Source: Xestospongia bergquistia (Eukaryota; Porifera; Demospongiae; Haplosclerida; Petrosiidae). From it: a stretch of 64,000 nt of DNA. Shown piece by piece: positions 32,782 to 45,300 of the stretch. The translations under genes were made by a program, and so were the position numbers. Position 1 is the stretch's first letter, and the number at the start of each line of letters is the position of its first letter. The DNA is taken from contig OZ014421.1 of the NCBI GenBank assembly GCA_963965975.1, positions 501,001 to 565,000 of the forward strand, in the 5' to 3' direction. The notes below the pieces were generated by a model. It did no database searches. It had not been told where the DNA came from and was given only the letters and a program-made list of their open reading frames with translations.

Positions 32782-33117
32782 TTAACTCCATATCACGAGA
32801 CAAAAGAGGAAGAACAGACTTCATATGAAAGTGGTAAACAGTAAGTTTTGATTTGTTTGTCTTTTATGTATTGGTAATTATTGCTTTAACAGAAGACATG
32901 ATGTAACTCCATTTCAAACTAATACTGACCTATCACCTCCCCAACATTGGCATGTGAGTAATACAATTGTTATATGACAAATATTTTGGTAGTTTTAGCA
33001 TCTTTTTCTCCACAGGAGATACCAATTCTACCTAAACTAACAACGACATGTCCTTTTTGTAGTCAAGGTGATTTTACTAGAGAAGAACTTGAGATACACT
33101 TTTCTGAATGTAATTAG
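32782..33117 (+). CDS. Second copy of the last exons of the Death-domain gene (alternative zinc-finger end)
   Basis: Three exon-like pieces match the 3' end of the preceding gene: about 32782-32840 (PYHETKEEEQTSYESGK), 32893-32953 (RHDVTPFQTNTDL) and 33016-33117 (EIPILPKLTTTCPFCSQGDF, then ELEIHFSECN and a stop). The phases fit the same splice pattern, and the C2HC finger residues are kept. They could serve as an alternative 3' end of the gene upstream or be the relic of a duplicated gene. No start codon or 5' domains are present. Confidence 0.6.
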
Positions 33118-33224
33118 AATTCTAACATAACATATCATTTGTATAACTAGTTGGTTTTATTATCAATTCAGTATTATAGTATGTTCATTTGACCTTGATT
33201 CTAGTGCACTAGACTATAAATGTA

Positions 33225-33430
33225 ATATTATTATATATTACAGACCAATGCATTCTCTTTTAACTCTAACTTTTTCAGCTAAACATTACCTACAATAAAA
33301 CAAGTTTAGAAACAATACAACTATTTCACTGAAAATTAAATAGCTTATTCTTCCAAATAGCTACTCGCAGTTGAGAAGAGTCTAAATGTTTCTTTCACAT
33401 AAAGGCCAAGAAATACCATGATGGAGGCTG
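33225..33430 (-). pseudogene. Relic of VPS13 exons 1-2
   Basis: Plus-strand sequence ACCAATGCATTCTCTTTTAA at 33242-33261 is identical to the end of VPS13 exon 2 (28101-28120). The following 170 bp match through intron 1 into exon 1 (TAGCTACTCGCAGTTGAGAA) up to the start-codon region ATACCATGATGG. Exon 1 has small insertions and deletions. This places a dead copy of the VPS13 5' end 5 kb from the original, in the same orientation. Confidence 0.85.
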
Positions 33431-33582
33431 GTATATAGCTAAAGAGTAAACTCCTCCTATCATTTAGCAAACTTGCTTAAACATTAGATGACTGACTGCT
33501 CAATCCCAGAATAATAAATCAAGGCACTTTAATTAACTATGTTGAGTGTGATTTATAACCCCAGTTCCGCCCAAGTAATGCC

Positions 33583-35061
33583 ATGAGGATCAATTTTCTT
33601 CTTGTTTTGAATTTTCTAGCTAATATTTCTATCTTTTCTTCTGCAAATGATAACTTTTGTGTAGAGGATGTAAAATCTCTCATTGAAGTCTTTGGCAGTA
33701 ATGAAACTAGTACCGACAACATACTACGAATTCAGAAAACATTTTATAAAGAAAAAAGTCCACATTATGTAACCGTTTATTACTGCTATGAGGAGCCTTG
33801 TAGCACTGAAAGTGATGCAAACTTCACATATATATATATGGACTGACAATTTGATTTTCTTTGTGATAAACTAACATCTTTTTAGAGCACTAACATTTGA
33901 GCTGGCTGATTTAGGGGAAGCTGAAACACAATTTTTTATTGTTCCCGAGTTTTGCAACAAAAGCATGAATATAAATGATATAGAGGAGTCATATAGAATA
34001 TTGACAGTACAGGTAAGTGAACTTCATGTTTGCAATGCTATTTTAAATGATTTATAATATTATAGTTAAAAACAATTGGAGGAAATGATAAGGATACACA
34101 GTACCATGCTCGTAAATTTGATGAAAATTCAACGGATCAAAAAAAGGAATACAATATTGCTAAGATATTGATAGCAATATGGCTGCCGTTTACATCTCTG
34201 ATATGTATGGTTGCAGCTCACTTTCTTTTGTTGAATGAAAAAGGTCGTAAGACTTTAGGAAAGTTTATTCGTAAATATTTTAGTAAATATGCCCCTTTAA
34301 ATATAAAATTAGACAAAGTGGATGACGAACAAATATTATTCTTTTTTCTTAAGAGAATGTTTATTCCTGTGGCAACGTTAGCTATATTACTTGCTAGTGG
34401 CTATGATATTTTCCTATATCTTAAGTTTCGTCATACTTCCTCAAGATTTTTATATCTTTTCCCAATACCTTTTGTATCCCCTGCCCTTTTTCTTGTGAAT
34501 ATCTTCATAACAATAGTAACCTCAATAGCTTTATGCTGTAAACAAAAGTGTCCAGATAAGTACATACTTATATATACTTGCCTTGTGCCTTTTTTTGGGA
34601 CCACTTATGTATGTTATCATGGCTTTTGGATATTAGTAGCCATTATGATATATCCTGGACGCATTTTAATTGGTGCTGTGTTTGTAATACCTCTTCTTTT
34701 AGTCCCTATACCACCATGGAACATGTTGATCGAAATAAATTCTTTACGGCAATCGGCTCCTAAGCTAAAATGTTTAAAAGGTTGCGGACTATGGTGTCTT
34801 TTTCTAATCACTGATGTTTCATTTTGGGCATTGTTTATTGCTATACTGTATTATATCTCTAAGTTTCTTCTAGATTCCAGTGTACCAACTAACAAAGCTC
34901 TTTTCAAGTCTATATTAACATATATAGCTGTCAACACCTTTTCGGGAATTTTGCTATGGCTAAATACAGGCTTAGTACAGGAAGTATCTAACCTCATCAA
35001 AGGTGTTAAAAAGGTGCCAGAAACAGATCTAGAAGAGATGAGGGATTTATATAACTATTAA
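33583..35061 (+). CDS. Orphan multi-pass membrane protein with Cys-containing ectodomain (449 aa)
   Basis: Exons 33583-33811, 33888-34012 and 34066-35061; donor 1 could also be slightly upstream with the same phase. Signal peptide MRINFLLVLNFLANISIF is followed by an ectodomain of about 130 residues with few cysteines (NFCVED, YYCYEEPC, EFCNKS) and N-glycosylation sites. About seven hydrophobic segments follow (for example IAIWLPFTSLICMVAAHFLL, ALFLVNIFITIVTSIALCC, GLWCLFLITDVSFWALF), then a short acidic tail. I do not recognise the family. The layout resembles a sponge-specific receptor or channel-like protein, but nothing identifies a ligand or G-protein motif. Confidence 0.7.
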
Positions 35062-35810
35062 TAAAAAGGTTTCCATTAACTCCAATATTTTTGTATGATA
35101 CTCCATGCACATAGCTGAAGTGTTCTTATAAACATAATAATCACATTATTTTACAAAATATCTTGTGGTATCTTTGATGGGTAGTTGCCATACTTATTTG
35201 TAATCTATAACTTTGTTATTACAAATGATAGAACTAAGGATAATATTATGTATATAATTATGCTATTATTAATGATTGTTGATCTTGCCCTTGTTTTGCT
35301 GTAATTTTCTGTTCCATTTTGTAAACAGTTATCCATACCTCTTTGTCATGTAGTTATAATAATACCATAAAGAGAAAAGGAATGTAGATATATACAGGTT
35401 GCAAAAGAACTACTGTAATCAACTACTTTCAGCAAAATTAGTTGCTATATATATATCTATATAGTCCTTTTTACTTTATGCACAAAAATAAAGTTTTCTC
35501 AGTAAACATTAGATGCTCCATGTTTGAGCAGAAATTGAATTATAATATAATAAATAACTGATACAATGTGAATTAATGTGAACTTTTGCAATTGAATTTT
35601 AAACAGTTCCTGTATTAGGAGGTAGTCATCTTAAAAGATATACAAGATCCATTATGTAGCTATCATCATTGTTACCTCCATGTTTGTAAGCAATCAGTTT
35701 AACTATGTACAATTAGGGAAAACATGAGTAAACTCCTATCATTTCGTTTATCATTAATTAACTCGAGTGGGCGTTTCTCTCACCTTGTTTAGCTTTGGGC
35801 GTAGCTGGAA
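35062..35810. other. Intergenic region without recognised feature
   Basis: About 750 bp of AT-rich sequence between the membrane-protein stop and the TEKTL1 start. I see no ORF of note. The stretch just upstream of TEKTL1 shares the short sequence GAGTAAACTCCT-ATCATTT with the region upstream of the orphan membrane gene (near 33448). Confidence 0.5.
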
Positions 35811-38800
35811 ATGGCGACTGCTATGGGACCAGAGAGATGGAAAGATACATCAATTGGAGGAATTAAAGTAGCTCAAACATTAATTGATCGAGCAGAACGA
35901 GACGTATACGACGCGAGAAGGACTGATCCCTTACCGTCGTTACGTGATTCGTGCGTACAAGAGAGTAACAGACGTATACACAGTTATGCTAGAGCAACAA
36001 GAGCGGTTGTCGTACATCTCCGTCAAGTATTAGTAGCTACGAATGAAGAGATAAAGTCTTTAAACAGGACACGAGAGGCGTTAGAGAGGTCGCTGGATCA
36101 TTGTCGTAAAGATATAGCTTTAAATGTTCAGTGTATAAAGACACGTAATGAGAGACCAAAGAGGGAAAAGGTATCTTATCCTTTAGAAGCAACTATATAT
36201 GTATCAATTACTAGTACAGCTATTCCCAATGCTAATCATTCTAATACTATATTCAGAACATTTGTTCTAGTCCCATGCTAATACTTTAGTGTATTATATA
36301 ACCTCTATGTTAAGGACGCCTCTATACTAAGGACATTGTCCGAGGTTATTAAGTGTCCACTAAAAGAGATTCCACTCTTTATATATATAAACTTACCATT
36401 TGACACTTCTTGTCATTCATTCCTACTTATAGTCACCTAGTGATGGAGCTGATGATTTACTAACTACAGAACGAAGTCATCTGTTACAACAAAAGTTACA
36501 GTTAGAAGCCAAACTTAAATTGGTACTACAACAATTACAAGTAAGTTACTTCATATTAAAGTTGATGAACTTGAAGTAGTTCAGTAGCCATTTTTATCTG
36601 TAATATCTCATTGAATGAATGAATGTTGTACTAGTATTATTTTAAACCAAGTCTTCAATGAGTTATATTAGTCATTTATTATCATAGCATATGACATGGG
36701 TGTGGTTCTAAGCTAATTAAGACTGCTCATGTTCTAATTGGTCATTCGTGTACTTATCTTATACAAATATTAGGAAGTGTCTAGAGTACCAGTAATGGAA
36801 CGCTATACTTTAATGTGAAATTAATACATGTGGGTTCCAAAGTTTAAGGTATAGGGTCTGGTATATAGTATTAAATTCCCATTAAAGTATGTTGTTCTAT
36901 TACCAACATCCTAGACACTACTTAATATTAACATTAAGTTATATGTGTAGTCAGTAAATATAAAATAATATTTTATTAAGAACATACAAGTTCTGTATCA
37001 CTATATTTAATATTTTTTCCATATTATAGATATTAAGTGGTGCTCGTAGTGCTCTAACGTCAGCTATACAAGAGAGATCTAGAGTGACAGAGTTATTGTG
37101 TCATTCTATTAGCTCCACTTACCATTATGATCAAACTAAAATAATCACACGTCGTCATTTAAAATGTTCATCTGCTCCACCAATAATGTTATGTGGTCAA
37201 CTGCCAGAGACTTTCACTGGTACATATATTATATATGATATAATAATATATACTGTGTTCATTGAAGTAACTTATTCACTATAATGTGTATTGTTAGGTC
37301 TTACACCAGATGTGATCATTGTATTATCTTTTTAGAAGTATATATATCCTATAATCTTAAGCTAATGTTCTTTCTTGTTATTAATACTGGAAAATGAACA
37401 ACCTTGCTATTAAATTACCAATATAGACTATAGTGATTTCTCAACCATATTACTGCTTTGTTTAACAGATGCCTCACTGTATGCTTTTAACAGACGTATG
37501 ATATTTATATGAAGTATAATAATATATATTATATTATATTTCTACTATATATTCTACTTAAAGAATTCTTTCTCATGCTCATATATGTACATGTAGATAT
37601 CATATATTGTGGAAACCTGGCTAGAGTTATAATTAAGCAATTTGGCATATTTTGCAGATTGACAATAATTTTATTATCACACCTAACCACAATATATTAC
37701 TTAAATTATAAAGAGGTTAAAATATTGTTATAAACAAATTATGAACTCTATTAGTGCCAAATATCTTGCTATATGATATTCTAGAAACTACTTTATATCA
37801 ACAAAATATAGTAAAGTCTTTCTATAAAGGATATTAAGAACCTTAGACTTTGCACAGATGAATCCAATGTGTGATTATACACTAAGGTGTTAGTATAACA
37901 CCAGAAATGCCCTTACTATAAAGGATATCCTTATACTATACAGTGAACTTAATGTTCCTTATAAAAAGTACTTTTGATATAGCATACTTCATCCTTTGAT
38001 GATATTTAAACTGTAATGAGGTTAAAGTACAGACATTAAATAGTATTCTTTGATGTTTTTATTATTGTAGTTGGACCATTTGATCCACTTACTCCAGCAG
38101 CATATGAAGCTGTTAAAAGAGCTAAAGAAGCATGTCAAAAGAGTAGTCAGTTACGAAATGAGACATTATTACATATTGATCAATTACAACAACATCAACG
38201 AGATATACATCAACTAGTTAATGATGGGTTGACACAAAAAATAGCTGAGACTGTCACATTATCTGTAAGGATATATATGTCATTGAAATCTTATATTTAT
38301 CACACTATGTTATATTAGGAACACTTACATGTTAATAGTGGTGAAACTAAAAATGTAATAAATAAGACTTCAAGGCATTTGAAACTACAAGAAAAATCCC
38401 TGGGCTATTTACAGGTATGCACATGACATATGTTTTCATGTATTTGTACATGTAAGTACATGTACAAATACATATACACTTCATTCCATCTCCATTTAGT
38501 CACAGGTCCATTCATTCCTCTATTTTCTTAACATCTGTCCATCTATAAATTTAGCACCAATCTAACTGTTTGTCCATTTATCTTCTGTCCATATGTCTCT
38601 CCATCTATTTGTCTATTTATCCAATCATTTGTCCATTGAATGTCAGAAAACTATTCAATCTGTCTAAGCATTCATCCATTACTATTTATGTATCCATTCA
38701 TTCTCTTAATATACCAGTTTAAGTATTTAATTGTCTTAGCTACCTAATTCTTTACATGTCCATCCATCCATCCATCCATTCATCCATCCATCCATCCATC

Positions 38801-39237
38801 CATCCATCCATTCATCCATCCATCAATCCATCCATCCATCTGTCCATCCATGTCCATCAACTGGTCTATTCATCTATATCTTTTAATAGGGTCCAGAGGC
38901 ATCAACAGACATTACAAAACGAGAAAAACTGGACCGTCCCCTTGTCAGAGTCTATCAACAACACCCAGGAACAGATCTACCAGAAGCATCCCATCTTATA
39001 CAAGCCAGTAACATGTACATGGATTCTATATCACAAACACAGCGTAATTTATCTCTCTTAAAATTGGCACGCAAGAAACTTAAAGAAGATATACACGATA
39101 AAAAAGTTGCTATAGAATTAGACTCAAATCTTGTACGTTTGAGACGTAGGAAAGCTGACCACCGTTGGGTATTACAAGGTAATGCAGTGACTCTGTTACA
39201 ACATCCTGATGTATCTTCAAAAGTGCAGGAAAATTAG
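35811..39237 (+). CDS. TEKTL1: Tektin-like protein 1 (CCDC105-type)
   Basis: Exons 35811-36170, 36433-36540, 37030-37219, 38071-38264, 38319-38414, 38890-39237, all GT-AG and in phase. Almost entirely helical. The N-terminal part ([39 protein letters not shown]) and C-terminal part ([39 protein letters not shown]) fit the tektin fold. RPLVRVYQQ stands where tektins have their RPN-V-C signature, as expected for the TEKTL1/CCDC105 branch. Family members line the inside of ciliary and sperm-flagellar doublet microtubules. Intron 1 carries a MITE-1 copy, intron 2 a hairpin MITE, intron 5 an ATCC microsatellite. Confidence 0.85.
36776..36919. mobile_element. Hairpin MITE in TEKTL1 intron 2
   Basis: The ends AGTGTCTAG..CATACTTTAATG are inverted copies of each other over about 45 bp with several mismatches and indels (left AGTGTCTAGAGTACCAGTAA, right complement AGTGTCTAGGATGTTGGTAA). 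The centre of about 50 bp has no coding potential. Confidence 0.75.
38755..38870. repeat. CATC tetranucleotide microsatellite
   Basis: Nearly perfect CATC/CATT run in TEKTL1 intron 5, ending about 20 bp before the exon 6 acceptor. Confidence 0.9.
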
Positions 39238-39488
39238 TTTAACCTTCTTGTGGTTTGTCTCCCACAAATGTATTTTATTGGGAATTAGACTAGTGAGTAT
39301 TAATAAAATTTTGACAGGTATTATTTCTTGTTGTTATGACAACTATTGTTATAGTATTTGTTACTTATTGAATTAATAGTTTATTTAATAGTTATATTTA
39401 AGAATATAAAAAATACTACTATTATGTTATTAAATGATACTGCTGATATTCTACAGACATAGGACATATTAAGTTGACATCACTGAAA

Positions 39489-40676
39489 TTATTCAAGTAA
39501 TCTTTGTTTATCATCAGTACATTTATAATTTCTTTTAGTCCATTTAATCAGCTTTTTAGTCTTTTTATCTCGGATGACATCTTCCCACGGATATATAACA
39601 CATCCTCCAGTTTTCCTTTGACCACTAAGTTTCCAAACATGACCGATTCCTTCATAGTCATAACCAGTGCCCATTAGAAAGTACTCTTTACCAATTTTCA
39701 GTTCTGGGCGTACACACTGTTTTGTACAATCTTTAACATCGTCATCTGTTATAATGCAAACAGTTGAATTTACTGGTTTTTGGTTAGTATTTTTATAATT
39801 AATACTACAGGCAAGGTAGTAATCTAGAATGATCTTCGCTTTAAATGCAACTAGTTCTTCTGGTCTACATAATAATTCTTCCTCTAATATCTCCACATGA
39901 GCAGCTGTAATGAAAAAAAAAACAATATATATAAAATATACCAAATACTATATATAATTATATTGAAATGAAAACTTACCAAAATAATATCCTTTTTTAA
40001 AAGCTTTCTCTGCTACAGACTTTCTTATTAAACCACACTTTGAAGGTCTGATGTCAGTGCAATTGGGCAAAGACTCATTGATACATAGTTCCAAACCAGG
40101 ACAATTTGATGATGGTGATGTAGAATTTGTTGTATTCGTTGGTGGTAATTTAGTAGGAAGTGACTTGTCTTTTTCAGTTGGCTTTATACAGGTGCCTAAA
40201 TAGGTATTGTTGACACATGGTCCAGATCGAAACAATTGGTCACAATTCCATGGAACAGTTACACCTGGAGGTATACATTCTGCCATAAATTTGTCGCAGA
40301 GCTCAGGACAAGGAGCTAACCTATATTGACCGAGACATTTAGGATATAAACCAAAGCACATTAAAGGTATTGCAAGGTTTGTGCAGTTGTCACTGAATGT
40401 GTGCATTATTAATAAGAACTGATTCATAAGCGAATTAGCGTCATACTCGTTAGTTTGACCGAAACAGTTCGGAAAAAATGTCATTTGTCTGTTATCTACG
40501 TTATCACTAAGATTGGCGCAGTGTTCAATGAACGTATTACTGCAATGGTCCGAAATTCTTGTACATTCATTCAGCGGATTGATGTCCTCCTCGCAAGACT
40601 GTGTCGGTCTTTGGATTTGTCCTCCGACAAGAGCCATACTCACTAGAAGTAGACAATAGATCGCCGTCTTCATCAT
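39489..40676 (-). CDS. SFRP: Secreted frizzled-related protein, copy 1 (CRD plus netrin domain)
   Basis: Two exons, 40676-39980 and 39904-39489, phase 1. The start is taken at the MMKTAIYCLLLVSMALVGG signal peptide rather than 27 nt upstream. Exon 1 encodes a frizzled-type Cys-rich domain (FFPNCFGQ, PLMCFGLYPKC, LAPCPELCDKF, WNCDQLF) and a Ser/Thr/Pro linker. Exon 2 encodes a netrin/TIMP-like domain (LLCRPEELVAFKAKI, KDCTKQC, GKEYFLMGTG, GGCVIYPW). The CRD-NTR order defines sFRPs, secreted proteins that bind Wnt ligands. The tandem partner is copy 2 just upstream. Confidence 0.88.
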
Positions 40677-40983
40677 TCTCGTGTAGACTGAATAAAAGTA
40701 CATATGAGCCGTAGTCAGAGGAGCAACCTGCTTTTGTTTTACAATGTGAATGACGTAAGCAGAACCCAGATAAGTGTCAGAAAACTATAATTTATTAATT
40801 TATTTAATTTTTTCATTTTAATTATTATATATAATTGAATATAATATTATACTATTTATATAATTATTATTAATAAGTAGATATTCAAGTTAGATAATAA
40901 AATAATATTAAAAAGTGGTTAAATGATGAGTGATACACTGTATTATACAGACATACATAATATAGGAACAGCTATAGTCCTCA

Positions 40984-42195
40984 TTAAAATACTCTTGTAC
41001 AATTCTTAATACATGGATAATGTTCTTTAGTCCATTTGACAAATTTTTTGGCTTTTTCTTTGCTTATATTAACCCATGGATATATAACACATCCTCCACT
41101 TTTCCTTTGACCAGTAAGTTTCCAGACGCAACCAAGTCCTTCATATACGTGACATGTACCCATTACAAAGTACTCTTTGCCAATCTCCAAATGTGGACGT
41201 ATACATTGCTTTGAACAATCTTTACAATCATCATCAGTGATAATGTAAGTGATTGAACTGACATTCTTCTGCCCACTACATTTATTGCTACAGCCAAAAT
41301 AGTAGTCCTTAATTATTTCCACTTTAAATGCGACTAGTTTCTCTGGTTTGCTTAATAATACTGCCATTAGTACCTTCACATGGGCAGCTGAAATGAAAAC
41401 AAAATAAAATAATAAAATACAATATTCTCTTGTTGTATAGAATATATCCCTAATAATTTATTAATAATTATTTTATTCATAATTCTATAGGCTCCTATAT
41501 AACAATATGTACTCACCAAAATAAAATTTTTTTTTTTTGAAAGCTTTCTCTGATGCAGTCTTTCTTATTAAGCCACAATTAGAGGGTGTTACTCCAGTAC
41601 AATTAGGTAATGACATGTTGGTACTTATTTCAAAACAGCCTGACTTGGATGGTTGTGTTGGTACTGATGTCCCATTAGGTGGTTTAATACATTCACCTTG
41701 TCTGGTATTGTTGGTGCAAGGACCTGTTCTAAATAATTTGGAACAATCTAGTGGAAGAGTCACATTTGGGTTAACACATCTTTGCACAAATGTTTCACAG
41801 AATTCAGGACAGGGAGCTAGCCGATACCCTCCATAACATATTGGATACAACCCAAAGCACATTAAAGGTCGAAGCAAACTTTTACACTCTTCATTGGGTA
41901 ACGAATTTTTAAATGCTAAGAGATCCTTCATAGCTCTGTTAGCTTCATCTTCCGTTTTGTGATTGAAACAATTCGGAAAATAAGTCGTTTGTTGGCCGCT
42001 ACCAGTTAGAACAGTACAGCTGTCGTAAAAGTGTTGACTGCATCGTTTGGTAACGTCAGCGCACTGATATAAATCTATGTCGTCTTGACAGGACTGTGGT
42101 GATTTTGTAGATCCGGGGAACACTGGTAGTTGACCGGGCGAGTAAGCAGCGACTACAGCGACAGTTGCTAGAATTAGACAACAGATTGCGTTCAT
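40984..42195 (-). CDS. SFRP: Secreted frizzled-related protein, copy 2 (CRD plus netrin domain)
   Basis: Two exons, 42195-41517 and 41387-40984, with the same intron position and phase as copy 1. The start MNAICCLILATVAVVAAYS is the ATG before the best signal peptide; an open frame upstream is probably 5' UTR. CRD motifs: YFPNCFNH, LMCFGLYPICYGG, LAPCPEFCETF. NTR motifs: KDCSKQC, GKEYFVMGTC, GGCVIYPW. The first NTR cysteine of copy 1 (LLCRPE) is Ser here (LLSKPE), while extra cysteines appear in CSNKCSG, MGTCHVYEGLGCVW and PCIKNC. The start lies 137 bp from the ANKEF1 stop on the same strand. Confidence 0.88.
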
Positions 42196-42332
42196 CACGA
42201 TACCTATAGAAATGTTTGCTAACTTAGGTGTGCTACGCAAGCTACTTAAATATACAATGAATGTAAGCAGAACCCAGTAAAGTGGAGGCAATTAAAATGT
42301 CATTTCATTTACAATAAACAATATAAATAATA

Positions 42333-45300
42333 TTACAAGTCGGTAATTTCTAAAGCTTGTGTTCTAGCTATGATCTGCAACTGAAAAGGCATTTTTGATT
42401 CTTCGAAGTCAGTCGATTCAATCCCTCGCTCCTCACGAGCTCGTTTCTGTTCTTCATGAAACTCTTGCTACAAAATAGCATTAAATAAAATACAGCTATA
42501 AGACAGACTTACTGTAGTAGGTGGACGACTAACCCAGGCTTGTCTAGGTTGCCGAGAGCTAACTGGTTTAATATCTATATCAGATTGTAAGTTGTGTAAA
42601 GAGTAACGTCTACGACCATCATCTAAATGTTCCAAAGGATTGGGTAATCGAGACAAAGGCGGGAGGGGAAGAAGAGGTGGACCCTAATATTAGACAAGAT
42701 AATAAAGAATTGGATGTACTAAGTAAAATATAAAGATAGAGGTACTTTATATACTACTGTTGTAGTAAGCATGCCTTTTACATAAGGACATTATTAAAGT
42801 TAATTTGTCATCATTTAAACAAGACATTTACACTATAGTTCTGCATGTAATATATTATACAAACTTTAAGCAATCTGATTGGTCAGATAATTGTATTAAC
42901 TAAAGGAACAATGCATACGCAATTAGAAACCTACTATAACATAATATATTATAGTAGGTTCCTAATTGCGTTATGTTTATTAAATAGCGACATCTCATAG
43001 GATTCTTAAAGTTCCCTCAGGGTTTGTTATTCATTTTTATAAAAGGATGTGTACGTGTTCTAACCATCATGAAAGTGACCTCAAAGATTTCAATTTCCTT
43101 AAATGTCAAAGATAAAAGAACGAACTTACTGGTAATATATGACTGGAATCTCCATCGTCACCTCCTCCTTTTTTCTTTCTTTTTTTCCCTTTCTTGTCAC
43201 CTTTTCCCTTAGCTGTTGTTGCCTTGTCTTTACCTAAATTTATCAAAATACAGAGTAAGAACATGTAGGTGTAATTTGATCTATCTTGTTAGATCAGGCA
43301 GACAGGCAGTCGCTTCAAAGGTAATAGAGTCTTTATGAGATCAATTATCACAACCACAACAGGCCAATTAAGTTACAGCATTCTAGAAATACCAGTGGAG
43401 TGGACAGGTGTTCAGTCAGCTGGTATTAAGAATACTAACCAATAGTGTGAATTGAAAGAGGTCACTTATGATTACATTATGTTTCTCTCCCACTATAAGT
43501 CTGTCCCTCTGTCTGCTGTCTGTGTTTGTCTCTCTGTCTCTGTCTCTCTCCCACATACTCCATTCTCTTCTCTCCCACTATAAGTCTGTCCCTCTGTCTG
43601 CTGTCTGTGTTTGTCTCTCTGTCTCTGTCTCTCTCCCACATACACCATTCTCTTCTCTCCCACTATAAGTCTGTCCCTCTGTCTGCTGTCTGTGTTTGTC
43701 TCTCTGTCTCTGTCCCTCTCCCACATACTCCATTCTCTTACCTTTTTTTCCATCACTTGGAGGAGGTGGAAGACGAGAAGCTTCAGCATATACCAAAGCA
43801 TAAATATATTCATCTCCCCAGTTACGAGCAACCTCTAAAGCAGTATCTCCATGTTTGTTTTCAGGAGTTAATTTAGCTCTAAGAAAGAGTAAACAGTAAC
43901 TTATCAAGTAAACAAAACAAGGAGGAGTGTATGGTAGATAATAGACTAATATTTGGAGGAGTATATATGAACACACACGTATGACTCTAAAGAAATGACA
44001 GCATAGTTTAGTCATATTGACTCTGAATAGGTAGTAATGGAATTATGTTTTATTAAATAAAAATGAACCACAGGTCTAACAAAATTATCTACCATATTCT
44101 AAATAGAGATCAGTATTATCTACATCATGTACATATATAATGGAACCTCTTTATAGTGGACACTATGGGATAGTCCTCAATATAGAGGTTGTATAATACA
44201 CTAGAGTATTAGTATGGGACTAGAACAAGTGTCTTCAATATAGAGGTTGTATAATACACTAAATTATTAGTATGGGACTAGAGGATTTTTCTAAATATAG
44301 ATGTTGTAATATGTCATACCCTTTTTCTAATAATAACTTGATGATACTTCTCTGTGACGTTTCAATAGCTCTCATTAATGGTGTTCCTCCATTAAATGAC
44401 TGGCTATCAATACAAGCACCAGCTCCTAGCAACAACTTTACTAATTCTTCCTACAGAATTAACACAGGATGATGGTTAGCCAAAGGTATAGTAAACATGT
44501 GTACATACAAACCACAATATCTGTAGAAACAACCTCTAAACCACAAATGATTAGTTATGTAGTTAATGACATCAGATAAGAAGTAAGATCATATTCAGTT
44601 TGTACGTCATAAACTTTGATGATAAAATGTGGAAAGTTTCACTGGAAGGTCAATGTTGATCAAATGGTGTTAGGCCACATTGTTGTATTGACATAAAGGA
44701 ACATTTATATAATGGCATTGCTCTGTGTTGTGATACAATAGAGTGAACCCAGCTCTACTTCCACAATTGGGCGCAAATGCTCCAGACAATGCCAATATAA
44801 CTGTTATTATTAAAGGGATGTCCTCTTTTAGAGATTCATTAATAGACTATACTAGACAATAATGTTATTAATACATTAATACACTATACTAGACAATCAA
44901 CAAGGGGTACATTAATTGATTAGAGATTCATTAATACACTAATACTAGACAATCAACAAGGGGTACATTAATTGATTAGAGATTCATTAATACACTATAC
45001 TAGACAATCAACAAGGGGTACATTAATTGATGTCCCTTAATAGTGAGTTTCCACTAGACTAACTCCACATAGAGTGTGCTACCTTAAAAATGCAATTAAT
45101 TTATCATTAAATATTATAATTTTATTAAGACTTGGCTGGGATTTGAACTCACAGAACGTAGACACAAGCACAGACTTTAAATCACTCAGCCACTTGACCA
45201 TTATAGTACATTACACCAATATTATATATAATAATAACAAGTACATTAATTTAATAGTGGTTAGTAGTACTTAGTACAGGTGTCCACATGTTGACCTCTT

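Noticed and set aside
43468-44015. Several overlapping ORFs on both strands
   Set aside because: Generated by the 85-bp tandem repeat; only the ANKEF1 exon 17 part (43742-43878) is real.
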